DNA of 64,000 nucleotides from Sporolituus thermophilus DSM 23256 (GTDB lineage: Bacteria; Bacillota; Negativicutes; Sporomusales; Thermosinaceae), in contig NZ_FNBU01000011.1 of the NCBI RefSeq assembly GCF_900102435.1, forward strand, positions 23,980 to 87,979, given 5' to 3'. Shown here one piece after another: positions 1-7,988 of the stretch. Positions within the stretch are counted from its first letter, which is position 1. Each line of letters opens with the position of its first letter. The position numbers and the translations under genes were made by a program. The notes beneath the pieces were generated by a model. That model was not told where the DNA came from, made no database searches, and worked only from the letters and a program-made list of their open reading frames with translations.

Positions 1-52
1 TGACGCAAAAATTCGGCGTCGTATGGCAAGGTGTATCCCCCCTGTTTTGTTC

Positions 53-889
53 TCACAGCATGTATAAATCTTGCCGGCGGTCCCGATAGTAATTAAGCGC
101 CTGCCGGGCCGCCGCCACCTGCGCGAGGTCCAGCTTGGCCACGATAAACGTGTCTTCTTCCCTCTCCAGCGCCGCGATAATCTGCCCGTACGGACTGATG
201 ATGCGCGATTTGCCGTAAAAGGTAATCGCTCCGGGGGCGCCGGCCATAACCTCCGCGCCCGCCTTGTTGGCCGCGACGACAAATACCTGGTGCTGGGCGG
301 CGGCCACTTTCAGCTCATCGGCATACAGCTCGCCGCGGTACCCCGATGACGAAGTAGGCACAAAAATCACCTGCGCCCCTTTGAGCGCCAGCGTGCGCCA
401 CGCTTCGGGGAAGGAGCGGTCATAGCAGATAAGGATGCCTATTGGTATGCCCATCACGTCGAAGACGGGAAGGTCGGGGCCGGGGTCAAAATAGAGCGTC
501 TCATAGGCCAAAACACCTTCGATGTACGGGATATGGGTTTTGGCATACCGGCCAGCGAGACTGCCGTCCGGCCTGACGATAAACGCCGTATTATACCGCC
601 GCTCGCCGCACCGCTCATAGCAGGTGGCGACGATGGCGCACCGCACCTCGCGCGCCAAGGCGGCAATATAGCGGTAGGTTGGTCCGTCGGCGAGCGGTTC
701 GGCCTTGTCCCGCCACGCAGCGTCCCGGCAGCGGGCAAAATAAGGCGTAGTCATCAGTTCCGGCAGGCAAATCACATCAACCAACCCGGACGCTGCGACC
801 GACCGTACCAGCCGCGCGATATTAGCCAGCTGGGCGTCATAATCACCTTTATACGCGCCGGTTTGTACCGCGGCCACGCGCAGCCGCAT
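53..889 (-). CDS. Nitrilase-superfamily carbon-nitrogen hydrolase
   Basis: A 278-residue amidase/carbamoylase-type enzyme that should hydrolyse a non-peptide C-N bond in the cytoplasm. The catalytic triad of the family is visible: Glu at about residue 44 in CLPELMTTPYF, Lys at about 118 in RYAKTHIP, and Cys at about 154 in ILICYDRSFPE. Length is normal for a single-domain member. The ATG is preceded by a strong AAAGGGGGG ribosome binding site. It lies 33 bases behind a TRAP transporter permease on the same strand and is probably the last gene of that operon, so the imported solute may be an amide, carbamoyl or ureido acid. That substrate is an inference; the sequence does not separate amidases from beta-ureidopropionase-like enzymes. 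Confidence 0.88.
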   Translation of the reverse strand: MRLRVAAVQTGAYKGDYDAQLANIARLVRSVAASGLVDVICLPELMTTPYFARCRDAAWRDKAEPLADGPTYRYIAALAREVRCAIVATCYERCGERRYNTAFIVRPDGSLAGRYAKTHIPYIEGVLAYETLYFDPGPDLPVFDVMGIPIGILICYDRSFPEAWRTLALKGAQVIFVPTSSSGYRGELYADELKVAAAQHQVFVVAANKAGAEVMAGAPGAITFYGKSRIISPYGQIIAALEREEDTFIVAKLDLAQVAAARQALNYYRDRRQDLYML

Positions 890-922
890 ATTTATCCCCC
901 CTTTAACAAACGGGCGCGCCCG

Positions 923-2215
923 CTACTTCAAAACCAGCCTCGGCAGCCACAGCGACAGCTCCGGAATATAGGTGATGACTAGCAAGGCTACGATTGCCGC
1001 CGCCACAAAGGGCCATACCGCCCGGCTGATGGTATCCATGGAAATTCTGGCAATATTGGCGCCCACATAGAGATTGACCGCCACCGGCGGTGTAATCTGG
1101 CCAATCGCCAGGTTGACCGTCATCACGACGCCAAACCAAACGGGATCCCAGTGATAGTAGGCCATCACTGGCATTAAGAGCGGCAGAATAAGATACATGA
1201 TGGAAATGGCATCAAGCAGCATGCCGGCAATTAAAAGCAAAATGTTGATAATCAGCAGCAGCACCATTTCATTGGAAGTTAGGGCTAACGCCAGCGCGGA
1301 GACTTTTTCCACTACGCCGAGCGTGGTCATCGCCCAGCCGAAAATCCCGGCAAAGGCAACTACCAGCATGACCACCGCCGAAGCAATCCCGGTTTCGACC
1401 AACAGGTCAACCAGGTCCTGAAATTTTAGCGTCTTATAAATAAAGGCGCCTACCAGCAGGCCGTAAAAAACGCCGACCGCCGCCGCTTCCGTGGGCGTAA
1501 AAATGCCGCCGTAGATGCCGCCAAGAATAATGACCGGCGCCAATAGTCCCCAAATAGCATCCTTGAACGCCGCCCACACTTCCCGCAGCGTCCCCCAGCG
1601 CTCGCCACCATAATGGCGCATGACGGAAATGATATAGGTCGGGACGATAAGCGCGACACCGACCAAAATCCCCGGGATAACGCCGGCAGCAAACAGCTTG
1701 CTGATAGACGCGCCGGTAATGACGCCATAGACGATGAAGGCAATACTGGGCGGAATAATAATGGCAATACCGCTGGCCGCCGGCATAAGCGCGGCGGCGA
1801 AGCCTTTATCGTAGCCGGCCCTAATCATGCCGGGAATGAGAATAGTGCCAAGGGCAGCCACCGTCGCCGGTCCCGACCCGGACACGGCGCCCCAGAAAAT
1901 GGCGGTAATAACGGTAACAATGGCCAGACCGCCCCGGAACGGGCCGGCAATAAGCGACACCAGCCGGATAATCCGGTCGGATATGCCGGCCCGGCCCATG
2001 ATCACACCGGCTAGGATAAAGAACGGAATGGCCAGCAGTGAGAACTTAGAGATGTTCGCGAAAAACACGGGGGCGAACATTTGGGCGCCAAGGTCGGTCA
2101 GGTAAATGACGATCATCCCGGTAAGCCCCAGCGCCACGGCGATGGGGACGCGCAGGCAGATTAAAATTAAAAACAGTCCTAATAGCAGCGCTCCCGGATC
2201 GATGAAAGACAACAC
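923..2215 (-). CDS. dctM: TRAP transporter large permease (DctM)
   Basis: About 430 residues and almost wholly hydrophobic, with the dozen or so membrane segments expected of the DctM subunit. DctM forms the sodium-driven channel of tripartite ATP-independent periplasmic transporters. Family features include the N-terminal LLGLFLILICLRVPIAVALG stretch and the GRAGISDRIIRL region. I chose the GTG at 2215, which follows GGAGG by 8 bases; the GTG at 2224 overlaps that ribosome binding site and cannot use it. It is followed by the amidase gene and preceded by the small permease gene, giving the order dctP-dctQ-dctM-amidase. The substrate cannot be read from this subunit. Confidence 0.93.
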   Translation of the reverse strand: MLSFIDPGALLLGLFLILICLRVPIAVALGLTGMIVIYLTDLGAQMFAPVFFANISKFSLLAIPFFILAGVIMGRAGISDRIIRLVSLIAGPFRGGLAIVTVITAIFWGAVSGSGPATVAALGTILIPGMIRAGYDKGFAAALMPAASGIAIIIPPSIAFIVYGVITGASISKLFAAGVIPGILVGVALIVPTYIISVMRHYGGERWGTLREVWAAFKDAIWGLLAPVIILGGIYGGIFTPTEAAAVGVFYGLLVGAFIYKTLKFQDLVDLLVETGIASAVVMLVVAFAGIFGWAMTTLGVVEKVSALALALTSNEMVLLLIINILLLIAGMLLDAISIMYLILPLLMPVMAYYHWDPVWFGVVMTVNLAIGQITPPVAVNLYVGANIARISMDTISRAVWPFVAAAIVALLVITYIPELSLWLPRLVLK

Positions 2216-2243
2216 GGTGCTCACCTCCGTCGAAAGTTGTTTG

Positions 2244-2711
2244 TTATTTGCCGGCTAAAGCGCGCAGTTCCGCAAGCGCCGCCTGAATGATGCGGCCGAT
2301 GACCAGCACTGAGCCGAGCGGCACGGCCATCCCGAACCACCACATGGGCAGGCCCATAGAATAGGTCGTCATTTCGCTCTCATATTCCTGGATAACCATG
2401 TTGACCCCATGAAATAGCAGCATTACAAACAGCGCCACCCCGCACACCGCAGACAGCACGGCAATCCCTTTTTTATACCTGTTTGGCAGAAAATCGGTCA
2501 ACACCGTCATCCCCAGATGGGCGCCTTTGCGGAAGGCGATCGACGCACCAAGCAGCGTGGCGAAAACAAACAGGTTGATGACCAGCTCCTCGGTAAAGGC
2601 CAACGACTGCTCGGTTAGATAGCGGGCAATTACATTGGCGAAGGCCAGGATGGCCATGAAAAAAATCAAAGCGGCGCAGAGATATTCTTCGACTTTATCG
2701 AGCCATCGCAT
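2244..2711 (-). CDS. dctQ: TRAP transporter small permease (DctQ)
   Basis: A 155-residue membrane protein with four hydrophobic segments, the usual size and topology of the DctQ subunit that pairs with DctM. It contains the family-typical VIARYLTEQSLAFTEELVIN segment around residues 27-46 (aromatic/tryptophan-poor variant of the NVVxRYxFN...EE motif) and a C-terminal MGLPMWWFGMAVPLGSVL stretch. The ATG follows GAGGGGGAATGGAAT. It sits between dctP, from which it is separated by a GC-rich hairpin, and dctM. Confidence 0.92.
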   Translation of the reverse strand: MRWLDKVEEYLCAALIFFMAILAFANVIARYLTEQSLAFTEELVINLFVFATLLGASIAFRKGAHLGMTVLTDFLPNRYKKGIAVLSAVCGVALFVMLLFHGVNMVIQEYESEMTTYSMGLPMWWFGMAVPLGSVLVIGRIIQAALAELRALAGK

Positions 2712-2742
2712 ATTCCATTCCCCCTCGTAATGTAAGGAAGAG

Positions 2743-2768
2743 GGCGCCGCGAGCCAATCCGCGGCGCC
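2743..2768 (-). terminator. GC-rich hairpin between dctP and dctQ
   Basis: A 9-bp perfect inverted repeat (GGCGCCGCG / CGCGGCGCC) with an 8-base loop lies just after the dctP stop and before dctQ. It has a weak T-rich tail (plus strand ...CCTTTC, minus strand none), so it is more likely a partial attenuator or an mRNA-protecting stem that sets binding-protein excess over permease than a full terminator. Confidence 0.6.
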
Positions 2769-2775
2769 TTTCGCA

Positions 2776-3834
2776 TTAGTTTTTCGCCGCCTTGGCTACT
2801 GCTTCTTCAAACGCCTTTACGATTTCCGGCCCGACTTTTTGCGCGTATTTGTCATACACCGGTTTGGTCGCCTGTTTGAAGGCCGCCAGCTGCTGCGGCG
2901 TCAAGTCGGTCACGGTCATGCCTTTGGACTTGAGAAACTCGATCCCTTCGCCAAGGCCCTTACGGCTTTCGGCGACTTGCCACTTCATGGCGTCCACGGC
3001 GGCTTTTTTCAGCTGTTCTCTGATTTCCGGCGGAAAACTGTTCCAGGTATTTTTGTTAACGACAACGGCCAAGGCATCATATGAATAGTGCCAGTTAGTA
3101 ATAAATTTTTGCACCTCATAAATTTTGGTGGGAATAATCACGCCGACGATTGGGTTCTCCTGGCCGTCAATAACGCCCTGCTGCAGCGACGTAAACACTT
3201 CGCCCCAGTTCATCGACACAGCATTGGCGCCCAGCGCCCGCATGATATCGATATACATCGGCGTAACAACCCGCATCTTCAGGCCTTTCATATCGTCCGG
3301 CGACGTAATTGGCCGCTTGTTGTTGGTAACTTCGCGGAAGCCGTTTTCGCCCCACGCCAAACCAACCATATTATATTTGTCCAACGCTTTGAACAGCTTA
3401 TCAGCCGCTGGCGAATTCATCGCCGCATCGACGGCTTTATAATCAGGGAACATGAACGGCAGGCCCCATACGTCGAATTCCGGTATGGTCGGTGCGATAT
3501 TAATCGTTGAATTCACCATAAAGTCGATAGAACCGTTCTGCACCATTTCCACCTGGCGCATTTGGTCACCGCCGGTCAGCATGGCGCTAGGGTAAACCTT
3601 GATGTTAACCTTCCCATTGGTATACTCTTTCGCCAATTCGGCGAATTTCACGGCGCCCTGGCCCCATTTGGTTTCCTTGGTCACGTTCATGGTCAGTTTG
3701 TACTCTTCCTTGAGCTTGACATCGCCGGCCTTGCCTTTGTCCGACTGGGCCTGCTTGCCGCCGCAGCCCGCCATGAGGGCAACTAGGGTAATTACCAGCG
3801 CCACCGCCAGCACGGTAAGCCAACTTTTTTTCAT
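2776..3834 (-). CDS. dctP: TRAP transporter solute-binding lipoprotein (DctP)
   Basis: About 352 residues. The N-terminus MKKSWLTVLAVALVITLVAL ends in a lipobox (LMAGC), so the mature protein is lipid-anchored outside the inner membrane. The DctP fold is shown by GLKMRVVTPMYIDIMRALGA and by SLQQGVIDGQENPIVGV, which hold the conserved arginine and the QEN motif that contact the carboxylate of the ligand. I place the start at the ATG at 3834. A GTG at 3864 in the same frame overlaps the only good ribosome binding site. That site (AAAGGAGGTGAA) is 29 bases from the ATG, but a hairpin in between would bring it close. First gene of dctPQM-amidase, behind a sigma-54 promoter. Confidence 0.92.
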   Translation of the reverse strand: MKKSWLTVLAVALVITLVALMAGCGGKQAQSDKGKAGDVKLKEEYKLTMNVTKETKWGQGAVKFAELAKEYTNGKVNIKVYPSAMLTGGDQMRQVEMVQNGSIDFMVNSTINIAPTIPEFDVWGLPFMFPDYKAVDAAMNSPAADKLFKALDKYNMVGLAWGENGFREVTNNKRPITSPDDMKGLKMRVVTPMYIDIMRALGANAVSMNWGEVFTSLQQGVIDGQENPIVGVIIPTKIYEVQKFITNWHYSYDALAVVVNKNTWNSFPPEIREQLKKAAVDAMKWQVAESRKGLGEGIEFLKSKGMTVTDLTPQQLAAFKQATKPVYDKYAQKVGPEIVKAFEEAVAKAAKN

Positions 3835-3842
3835 GCTCTGCG

Positions 3843-3860
3843 CACCCTTGTCCGGGTGCT
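3843..3860 (-). promoter_or_regulatory. Hairpin between ribosome binding site and dctP start
   Basis: In the mRNA, GCACCC-GGACAA-GGGTGC forms a 6-bp GC stem exactly between the AAAGGAGGTGAA ribosome binding site and the dctP ATG. Folded out, it shortens the spacing from about 29 to about 11 bases. The stem is seen in the sequence; its role in initiation is inferred. Confidence 0.55.
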
Positions 3861-3989
3861 TCACCTCCTTTTGTGCTTAGCTTGCTTTCCGGTATTAAAA
3901 AGCGCTTGACGTTTCGAATGGCAGTCCAAACACCTCCCAACGCAATGCTTCGCCGCCCTGCTGCACGATAACCGTCAGCCAAATACCTT

Positions 3990-4005
3990 AGCAAGATAAA
4001 TGCCA
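3990..4005 (-). promoter_or_regulatory. Sigma-54 (-24/-12) promoter for dctPQM
   Basis: On the minus strand the sequence reads TGGCATTTATCTTGCT, a one-mismatch fit to the sigma-54 consensus TGGCAC-N5-TTGCW. It lies about 155 bases upstream of the dctP start and about 230 bases downstream of the stop codon of a sigma-54 activator gene, the expected arrangement for a locally controlled operon. Confidence 0.8.
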
Positions 4006-4220
4006 TATCGTGGGAATATTACGAATTGTTTTACATAATGCAGGGCATTTCCCTTCAGGACTAAAATCGTCAACAACAAGCGTAATATTTCTGTAAAATA
4101 GAATGAATATTGTGAAAATAATAACTACGCCCTCTTATTTGCGGTACGCGCAAAAAATGAGCACCTGGCCCGGCAGACAGCTTGTATCACTGTTTGGGGC
4201 AAGTGCTCAATCTTTGAACA

Positions 4221-4238
4221 TTGCACATTTTTTGCACA
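4221..4238. promoter_or_regulatory. Candidate activator-binding repeats (TTGCACA x2)
   Basis: Two copies of TTGCACA (4221-4227 and 4232-4238; TGTGCAA on the minus strand) are spaced 11 bp, one helical turn. They lie about 220 bp upstream of the sigma-54 promoter of dctP, a normal distance for an upstream activating sequence. A 7-bp inverted repeat TGAGCAC/GTGCTCA lies close by (about 4158-4209). Binding by the adjacent activator is inferred. Confidence 0.45.
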
Positions 4239-5861
4239 TTAGTCCAGCTGATATTTTTTAATTTTATTGTACAGCGTATTACGGGAAATACCGAGCAGCT
4301 CTGCCGCCCGGGTAATATTGCGCTCCACGCTGGCCAGCGCCGCCGCAATTGCCTCCTTCTCTACTTCTTCCAGGGTCCGGATTGGCGTTGCCGTCTCCCG
4401 CCGCCCCAGTTCAGCGAAATGGCGCGGCAGGTCGCGGGCGGTGATAGTCTCGCCGGGTGCCACATTGACGGCCCGTTCCAGTACATTCTCCAGTTCCCGC
4501 ACATTGCCCGGCCAGTCATAGCGCAGAAAGAGCGCTGCCACTTCCTCGCCGATAATCGGCGCACTGCGCCCCAGCCGACTGCAGATTTTGGCCAGGACGC
4601 GCTCAGCGGTCGGCAGCACGTCCTCTTTACGCTCACGGAGCGGTGGAATGTGGACGGTCAACACGTTGAGCCGGTAAAAAAGGTCCCGGCGGAAGCTACC
4701 CTCAGTCACTTTCCGCTGCAGGTCATGGTTGGAAGCGGCGATGATGCGGCCGTTGAAGTTAAACAGGTGAGTTCCGCCAATGCGCATTACCTTGCGCTCC
4801 TGAATAACCCTGAGCAGTTTAACCTGCATATCCAGCGGCATGTCGCCGATTTCGTCAAGAAAGATGGTACCGTCGTTAGCCAGTTCAAACTTGCCCGGCC
4901 GGCCGCCCCGCGCCGCACCGGTAAACGCCCCTTCCTCGTAGCCAAACAGTTCGCTTTCAATAAGCTCACGGGGAATGGCGCCGCAGTTGACGGCCACAAA
5001 CGGGCCGCTACGAAAACTGCTGGCGTTGTGAATGGCCTGGGCGAACAACTCCTTGCCGGTACCGCTCTCGCCCTGGAGGAGCACGGTCGACGAGCTTTGC
5101 GCGGCAATGCGAGCCATACGGATACATTCGCGCATCGCCGGCGACGGGCCGACGATGTCGTCAAAGGTAAACCGGGCCGCCAAGCCGCTCATGGCCGTGA
5201 CAATCTTCTGCACCTTGCGGATTTCACGGAAAGTATCTACGACCGCGGCAAGCTCGCCGCACTCATCGCGGATGGGCACGGCCGTCTTTAGGAAGTGGTA
5301 CATCTTGCCACTCTTGCCTTTAAGCAAAAATTCCTTATCGGTATAGCCCTGGCCGCTGGCGATAACGTCCAGCACTACCGGCCGAAAGTCGACGATTTCA
5401 CTCACATGCCGGCCGATGGCCCAGTCGCGGTTAATGCCTAAGATCCGGGCGCCGACACTGTTGATAAACCGGATATGGCCGTCCCGGTCAACCAGCAGCA
5501 GCCCGTCGGAAACCGAGTCGGCGATAGCGTCCTGATATTGCCGCTGCCTGGCCAGTTCATGGCGGAGCTCATGCTCGCCGGCGAGCAGGGCCACATGGGC
5601 GGCCAGCAGGCGGAAAGAGCTTTCCAGTCCAGGTCCGCAAGCGGCGCTACCGGTCAAAAGGTTCAGCCGCCCAATGGATCTATTAGCGGTTGCGATGGGC
5701 ATCACAGCGGCCGGCTCCGGCCGCTCCCGCGCCAGTTGCACTTTTCCGGCAAGATGAATAACGCGGCCCGCGTCGTCCGCGAGGATGACACAACACCCCG
5801 GCCAGTCGGCGCAGAAAGCGTCGAGGGCGGCCAGAAGCGACGGATGGGCCAGTTCGGCCAT
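4239..5861 (-). CDS. Sigma-54-dependent transcriptional activator with PAS domain
   Basis: About 540 residues. An N-terminal sensory region (1 to about 110) is followed by a PAS domain (about 110-220, DSVSDGLLLVDRDGHIRFIN). Then comes a AAA+ domain with Walker A GESGTGKE, the sigma-54 contact loop GAFTGA and Walker [10 protein letters not shown], and a C-terminal Fis-type helix-turn-helix (NITRAAELLGISRNTLYNKI). I chose the ATG at 5861, which follows AGGGGGAGATAACC; upstream in-frame starts have no ribosome binding site. It is probably the activator of the adjacent dctPQM operon. No receiver domain is present, so it likely senses a small molecule through the N-terminal or PAS region. Confidence 0.92.
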   Translation of the reverse strand: MAELAHPSLLAALDAFCADWPGCCVILADDAGRVIHLAGKVQLARERPEPAAVMPIATANRSIGRLNLLTGSAACGPGLESSFRLLAAHVALLAGEHELRHELARQRQYQDAIADSVSDGLLLVDRDGHIRFINSVGARILGINRDWAIGRHVSEIVDFRPVVLDVIASGQGYTDKEFLLKGKSGKMYHFLKTAVPIRDECGELAAVVDTFREIRKVQKIVTAMSGLAARFTFDDIVGPSPAMRECIRMARIAAQSSSTVLLQGESGTGKELFAQAIHNASSFRSGPFVAVNCGAIPRELIESELFGYEEGAFTGAARGGRPGKFELANDGTIFLDEIGDMPLDMQVKLLRVIQERKVMRIGGTHLFNFNGRIIAASNHDLQRKVTEGSFRRDLFYRLNVLTVHIPPLRERKEDVLPTAERVLAKICSRLGRSAPIIGEEVAALFLRYDWPGNVRELENVLERAVNVAPGETITARDLPRHFAELGRRETATPIRTLEEVEKEAIAAALASVERNITRAAELLGISRNTLYNKIKKYQLD

Positions 5862-6102
5862 GGTTATCTCCCCCTGCCTCGCTGAATTTATTCCATATTT
5901 CTCTATATTAACCATATTCCCTTGCCTTTTTTCTGTATTTTTTGAACAAAAGCGCAACGGCACTAAGACCGCAAAAGGTATACCGAACGCGACGCATGTC
6001 GCATGGCGCCCGCGCTTGATATCCGCCATATTTGGGAATAATGGTAAGAGAATATTTGGGACAAACTAAGCAAGTTAACGGTTTTAATAAGGAGGCATGC
6101 CA

Positions 6103-7068
6103 GTGAACGCCTATCTTGGAATTGACGTTGGTTCGGTCAGTACCAATATTGCCGTTCTTAACGAAGCGGGCGAGGTGATGGACACGCTGTACATCCGCAC
6201 GCAGGGCCGGCCGATTGACGCCGTCCAGCGGGGGCTGCGCGAGATTTACGCGCGGCGGCCCGACCTGAAGGTAAAAGGGGTCGGCGCGACCGGCAGCGGC
6301 CGCCACCTTGCCGGTGTGGTCGTGGGGGCCGACATCATCAAAAATGAAATCACCGCGCACGCCGTCGCCGCCATGCACATCGTTCCGGAGGTGCAGACCG
6401 TCCTGGAAATCGGCGGCCAGGACTCGAAAATTATTATTATCCGCAACGGGGTGGTTACCGATTTCGCCATGAATACAGTCTGCGCGGCCGGTACCGGCTC
6501 GTTTCTTGATCAGCAGGCCGCGCGGCTCAGCATCCCCATCGAAGAATTTGGCGACATCGCCCTTTCGTCCCATACGCCGGTGCGCATCGCCGGCCGCTGC
6601 GCCGTGTTCGCCGAGTCGGACATGATTCACAAACAGCAGACCGGGCACCTCATGAGCGATATCTTAAACGGCCTGTGCCAGGCGTTGGTGCGCAACTACT
6701 TAAACAATGTCGGCAAAGGCAAGCAAATTCTCGGGCCGGTGCTGTTCCAGGGCGGCGTCGCGGCCAACAAAGGCATGAAGCGGGCCTTTGAAGAGGCGCT
6801 GGGCCTTGAGGTCATCGTGCCGCCCCATTTTGGCGTCATGGGGGCCATTGGCGCCGCGCTGCTGGCCAGGGAACACATGACCGATAATAAAAATACCGCC
6901 TTCCGCGGCTTCGGCGTCGCCGATTTCGTCTACCAGCCGCGCAGTTTCGAGTGCGGCGGCTGTCCAAATTTGTGCGAAGTAATCGAAATCGGCCTTAACG
7001 GCCAGGTAGTGGCCCGCTGGGGCGACCAGTGCGGCAAATGGGCAAACAGCGTGAACAAGCAAGGATGA
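6103..7068 (+). CDS. 2-hydroxyacyl-CoA dehydratase activator ATPase (BadF/BadG/HgdC family)
   Basis: About 321 residues of the ASKHA-fold ATPase that injects an electron into 2-hydroxyacyl-CoA dehydratases or benzoyl-CoA reductases. Diagnostic features: GIDVGSVSTN phosphate loop, EIGGQDSKII, and the two cysteines that bridge a [4Fe-4S] cluster at a homodimer interface (NTVCAAGTGSF and GRCAVFAESD). It is longer than the typical 260 residues and ends in a Cys-rich tail (ECGGCPNLCEV...GDQCGKW), as in the large multidomain activases. The GTG at 6103 sits 7 bases from AAGGAGG; the ATG at 6097 is only one base from it and is disfavoured. First of three overlapping genes. Confidence 0.9.
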   Translation: MNAYLGIDVGSVSTNIAVLNEAGEVMDTLYIRTQGRPIDAVQRGLREIYARRPDLKVKGVGATGSGRHLAGVVVGADIIKNEITAHAVAAMHIVPEVQTVLEIGGQDSKIIIIRNGVVTDFAMNTVCAAGTGSFLDQQAARLSIPIEEFGDIALSSHTPVRIAGRCAVFAESDMIHKQQTGHLMSDILNGLCQALVRNYLNNVGKGKQILGPVLFQGGVAANKGMKRAFEEALGLEVIVPPHFGVMGAIGAALLAREHMTDNKNTAFRGFGVADFVYQPRSFECGGCPNLCEVIEIGLNGQVVARWGDQCGKWANSVNKQG

Positions 7069-7988
7069 AAGGACTGATGGCCATGCGCATTGGCATCCCG
7101 CGCGCCCTGCTCTACTACCAGTACGGCAGCCTGTGGGAGCGCTTTTTGAGCGAACTGGGGGCCGAGGTAATCGTTACCGGCGAGACCACCAAAGCCACCC
7201 TTGATTACGGCAGCGCCCTTGATGAGGTATGCCTACCGGTTAAAGTATATTTCGGCCACGTCTACGAGCTGTGCCGCCAGGGCGTCGACGTCCTGTTTAC
7301 CCCCAGGCTGGTGAGCGTGGCCGCCGGCCAATATACCTGCCCCAAAATCATCGGTATGCCCGACCTGTTACGCAGTAACCTGCCCAACCTTCCGCCGCTC
7401 ATTGACTTTTCGGTCAGTCTGCGGCGCGGCGTCCACAGCCTGTATCAAGCCATTACCGGCGTAGGCCGCCTGCTGGGCAAGGGTTCGCTGCCAACCCTCG
7501 CCGCCTGGTACCGGGCCTGGCGGCATACCCGCCTCAACGTTCCCGCTGCTACCCTGCCGGCTGCGGCGCGACGCGTCGGCCTCATCGCCCATCCCTACCT
7601 CATCCATGACCGGCAAATCAGTATGCGCGTGGTGGAACGGCTCCAGCGCCTGGGCGTGACGGTTGTCACCGCAGAAACGGTCACTTCCTGCCGGGCGGCG
7701 GCCGCCGCCAAAACGCTGGGCAAAAAGATTTTTTGGTCAAGCAGCGCCCATATGGCCGGCGCCGCGCTTAGCCTGATGCACGAGGCGCCACCGGTGGACG
7801 GCATCATTTTCATGAGCTCCTTTGCCTGCGGCCCCGACGCTTTAATCGGCGAGCTCATCAGCCAGCGGGCCTACCACCGGGGCGTCCCCTGCATGCTGCT
7901 TACCCTGGACGAGCACACGGCCGAAGCGGGCTTTGTCACCCGGCTGGAGGCGTTTACCGATATGCTGCTACGGAGGAACCAGTCATGA
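7065..7988 (+). CDS. Acyl-CoA dehydratase activase-related protein (DUF2229-like)
   Basis: About 307 residues, beginning MKGLMAMRIGIPRALLYYQY. The N-terminal IGIPRAL...YYxYG motif and the conserved cysteines in DEVCLPVKVYFGH, GQYTCPKI and SSFACGPDA match the middle domain of large CoA-substrate-specific enzyme activases. The start overlaps the previous stop in an ATGA arrangement at 7065; ATGs at 7077 and 7083 are also possible. The family has no proven chemistry; the cysteines suggest an iron-sulfur protein that works with the upstream ATPase. Confidence 0.78.
   Translation: MKGLMAMRIGIPRALLYYQYGSLWERFLSELGAEVIVTGETTKATLDYGSALDEVCLPVKVYFGHVYELCRQGVDVLFTPRLVSVAAGQYTCPKIIGMPDLLRSNLPNLPPLIDFSVSLRRGVHSLYQAITGVGRLLGKGSLPTLAAWYRAWRHTRLNVPAATLPAAARRVGLIAHPYLIHDRQISMRVVERLQRLGVTVVTAETVTSCRAAAAAKTLGKKIFWSSSAHMAGAALSLMHEAPPVDGIIFMSSFACGPDALIGELISQRAYHRGVPCMLLTLDEHTAEAGFVTRLEAFTDMLLRRNQS

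Noticed and set aside
1..52. Possible gene end at the left edge
   Set aside because: Only 52 bases, with no readable motif on either strand.
4221..5291. 356-codon plus-strand open frame
   Set aside because: Antisense to the AAA+ domain of the sigma-54 activator; no family motif.
5908..6648. 246-codon minus-strand open frame
   Set aside because: Overlaps the start of the activase ATPase on the other strand and has shadow-frame composition.
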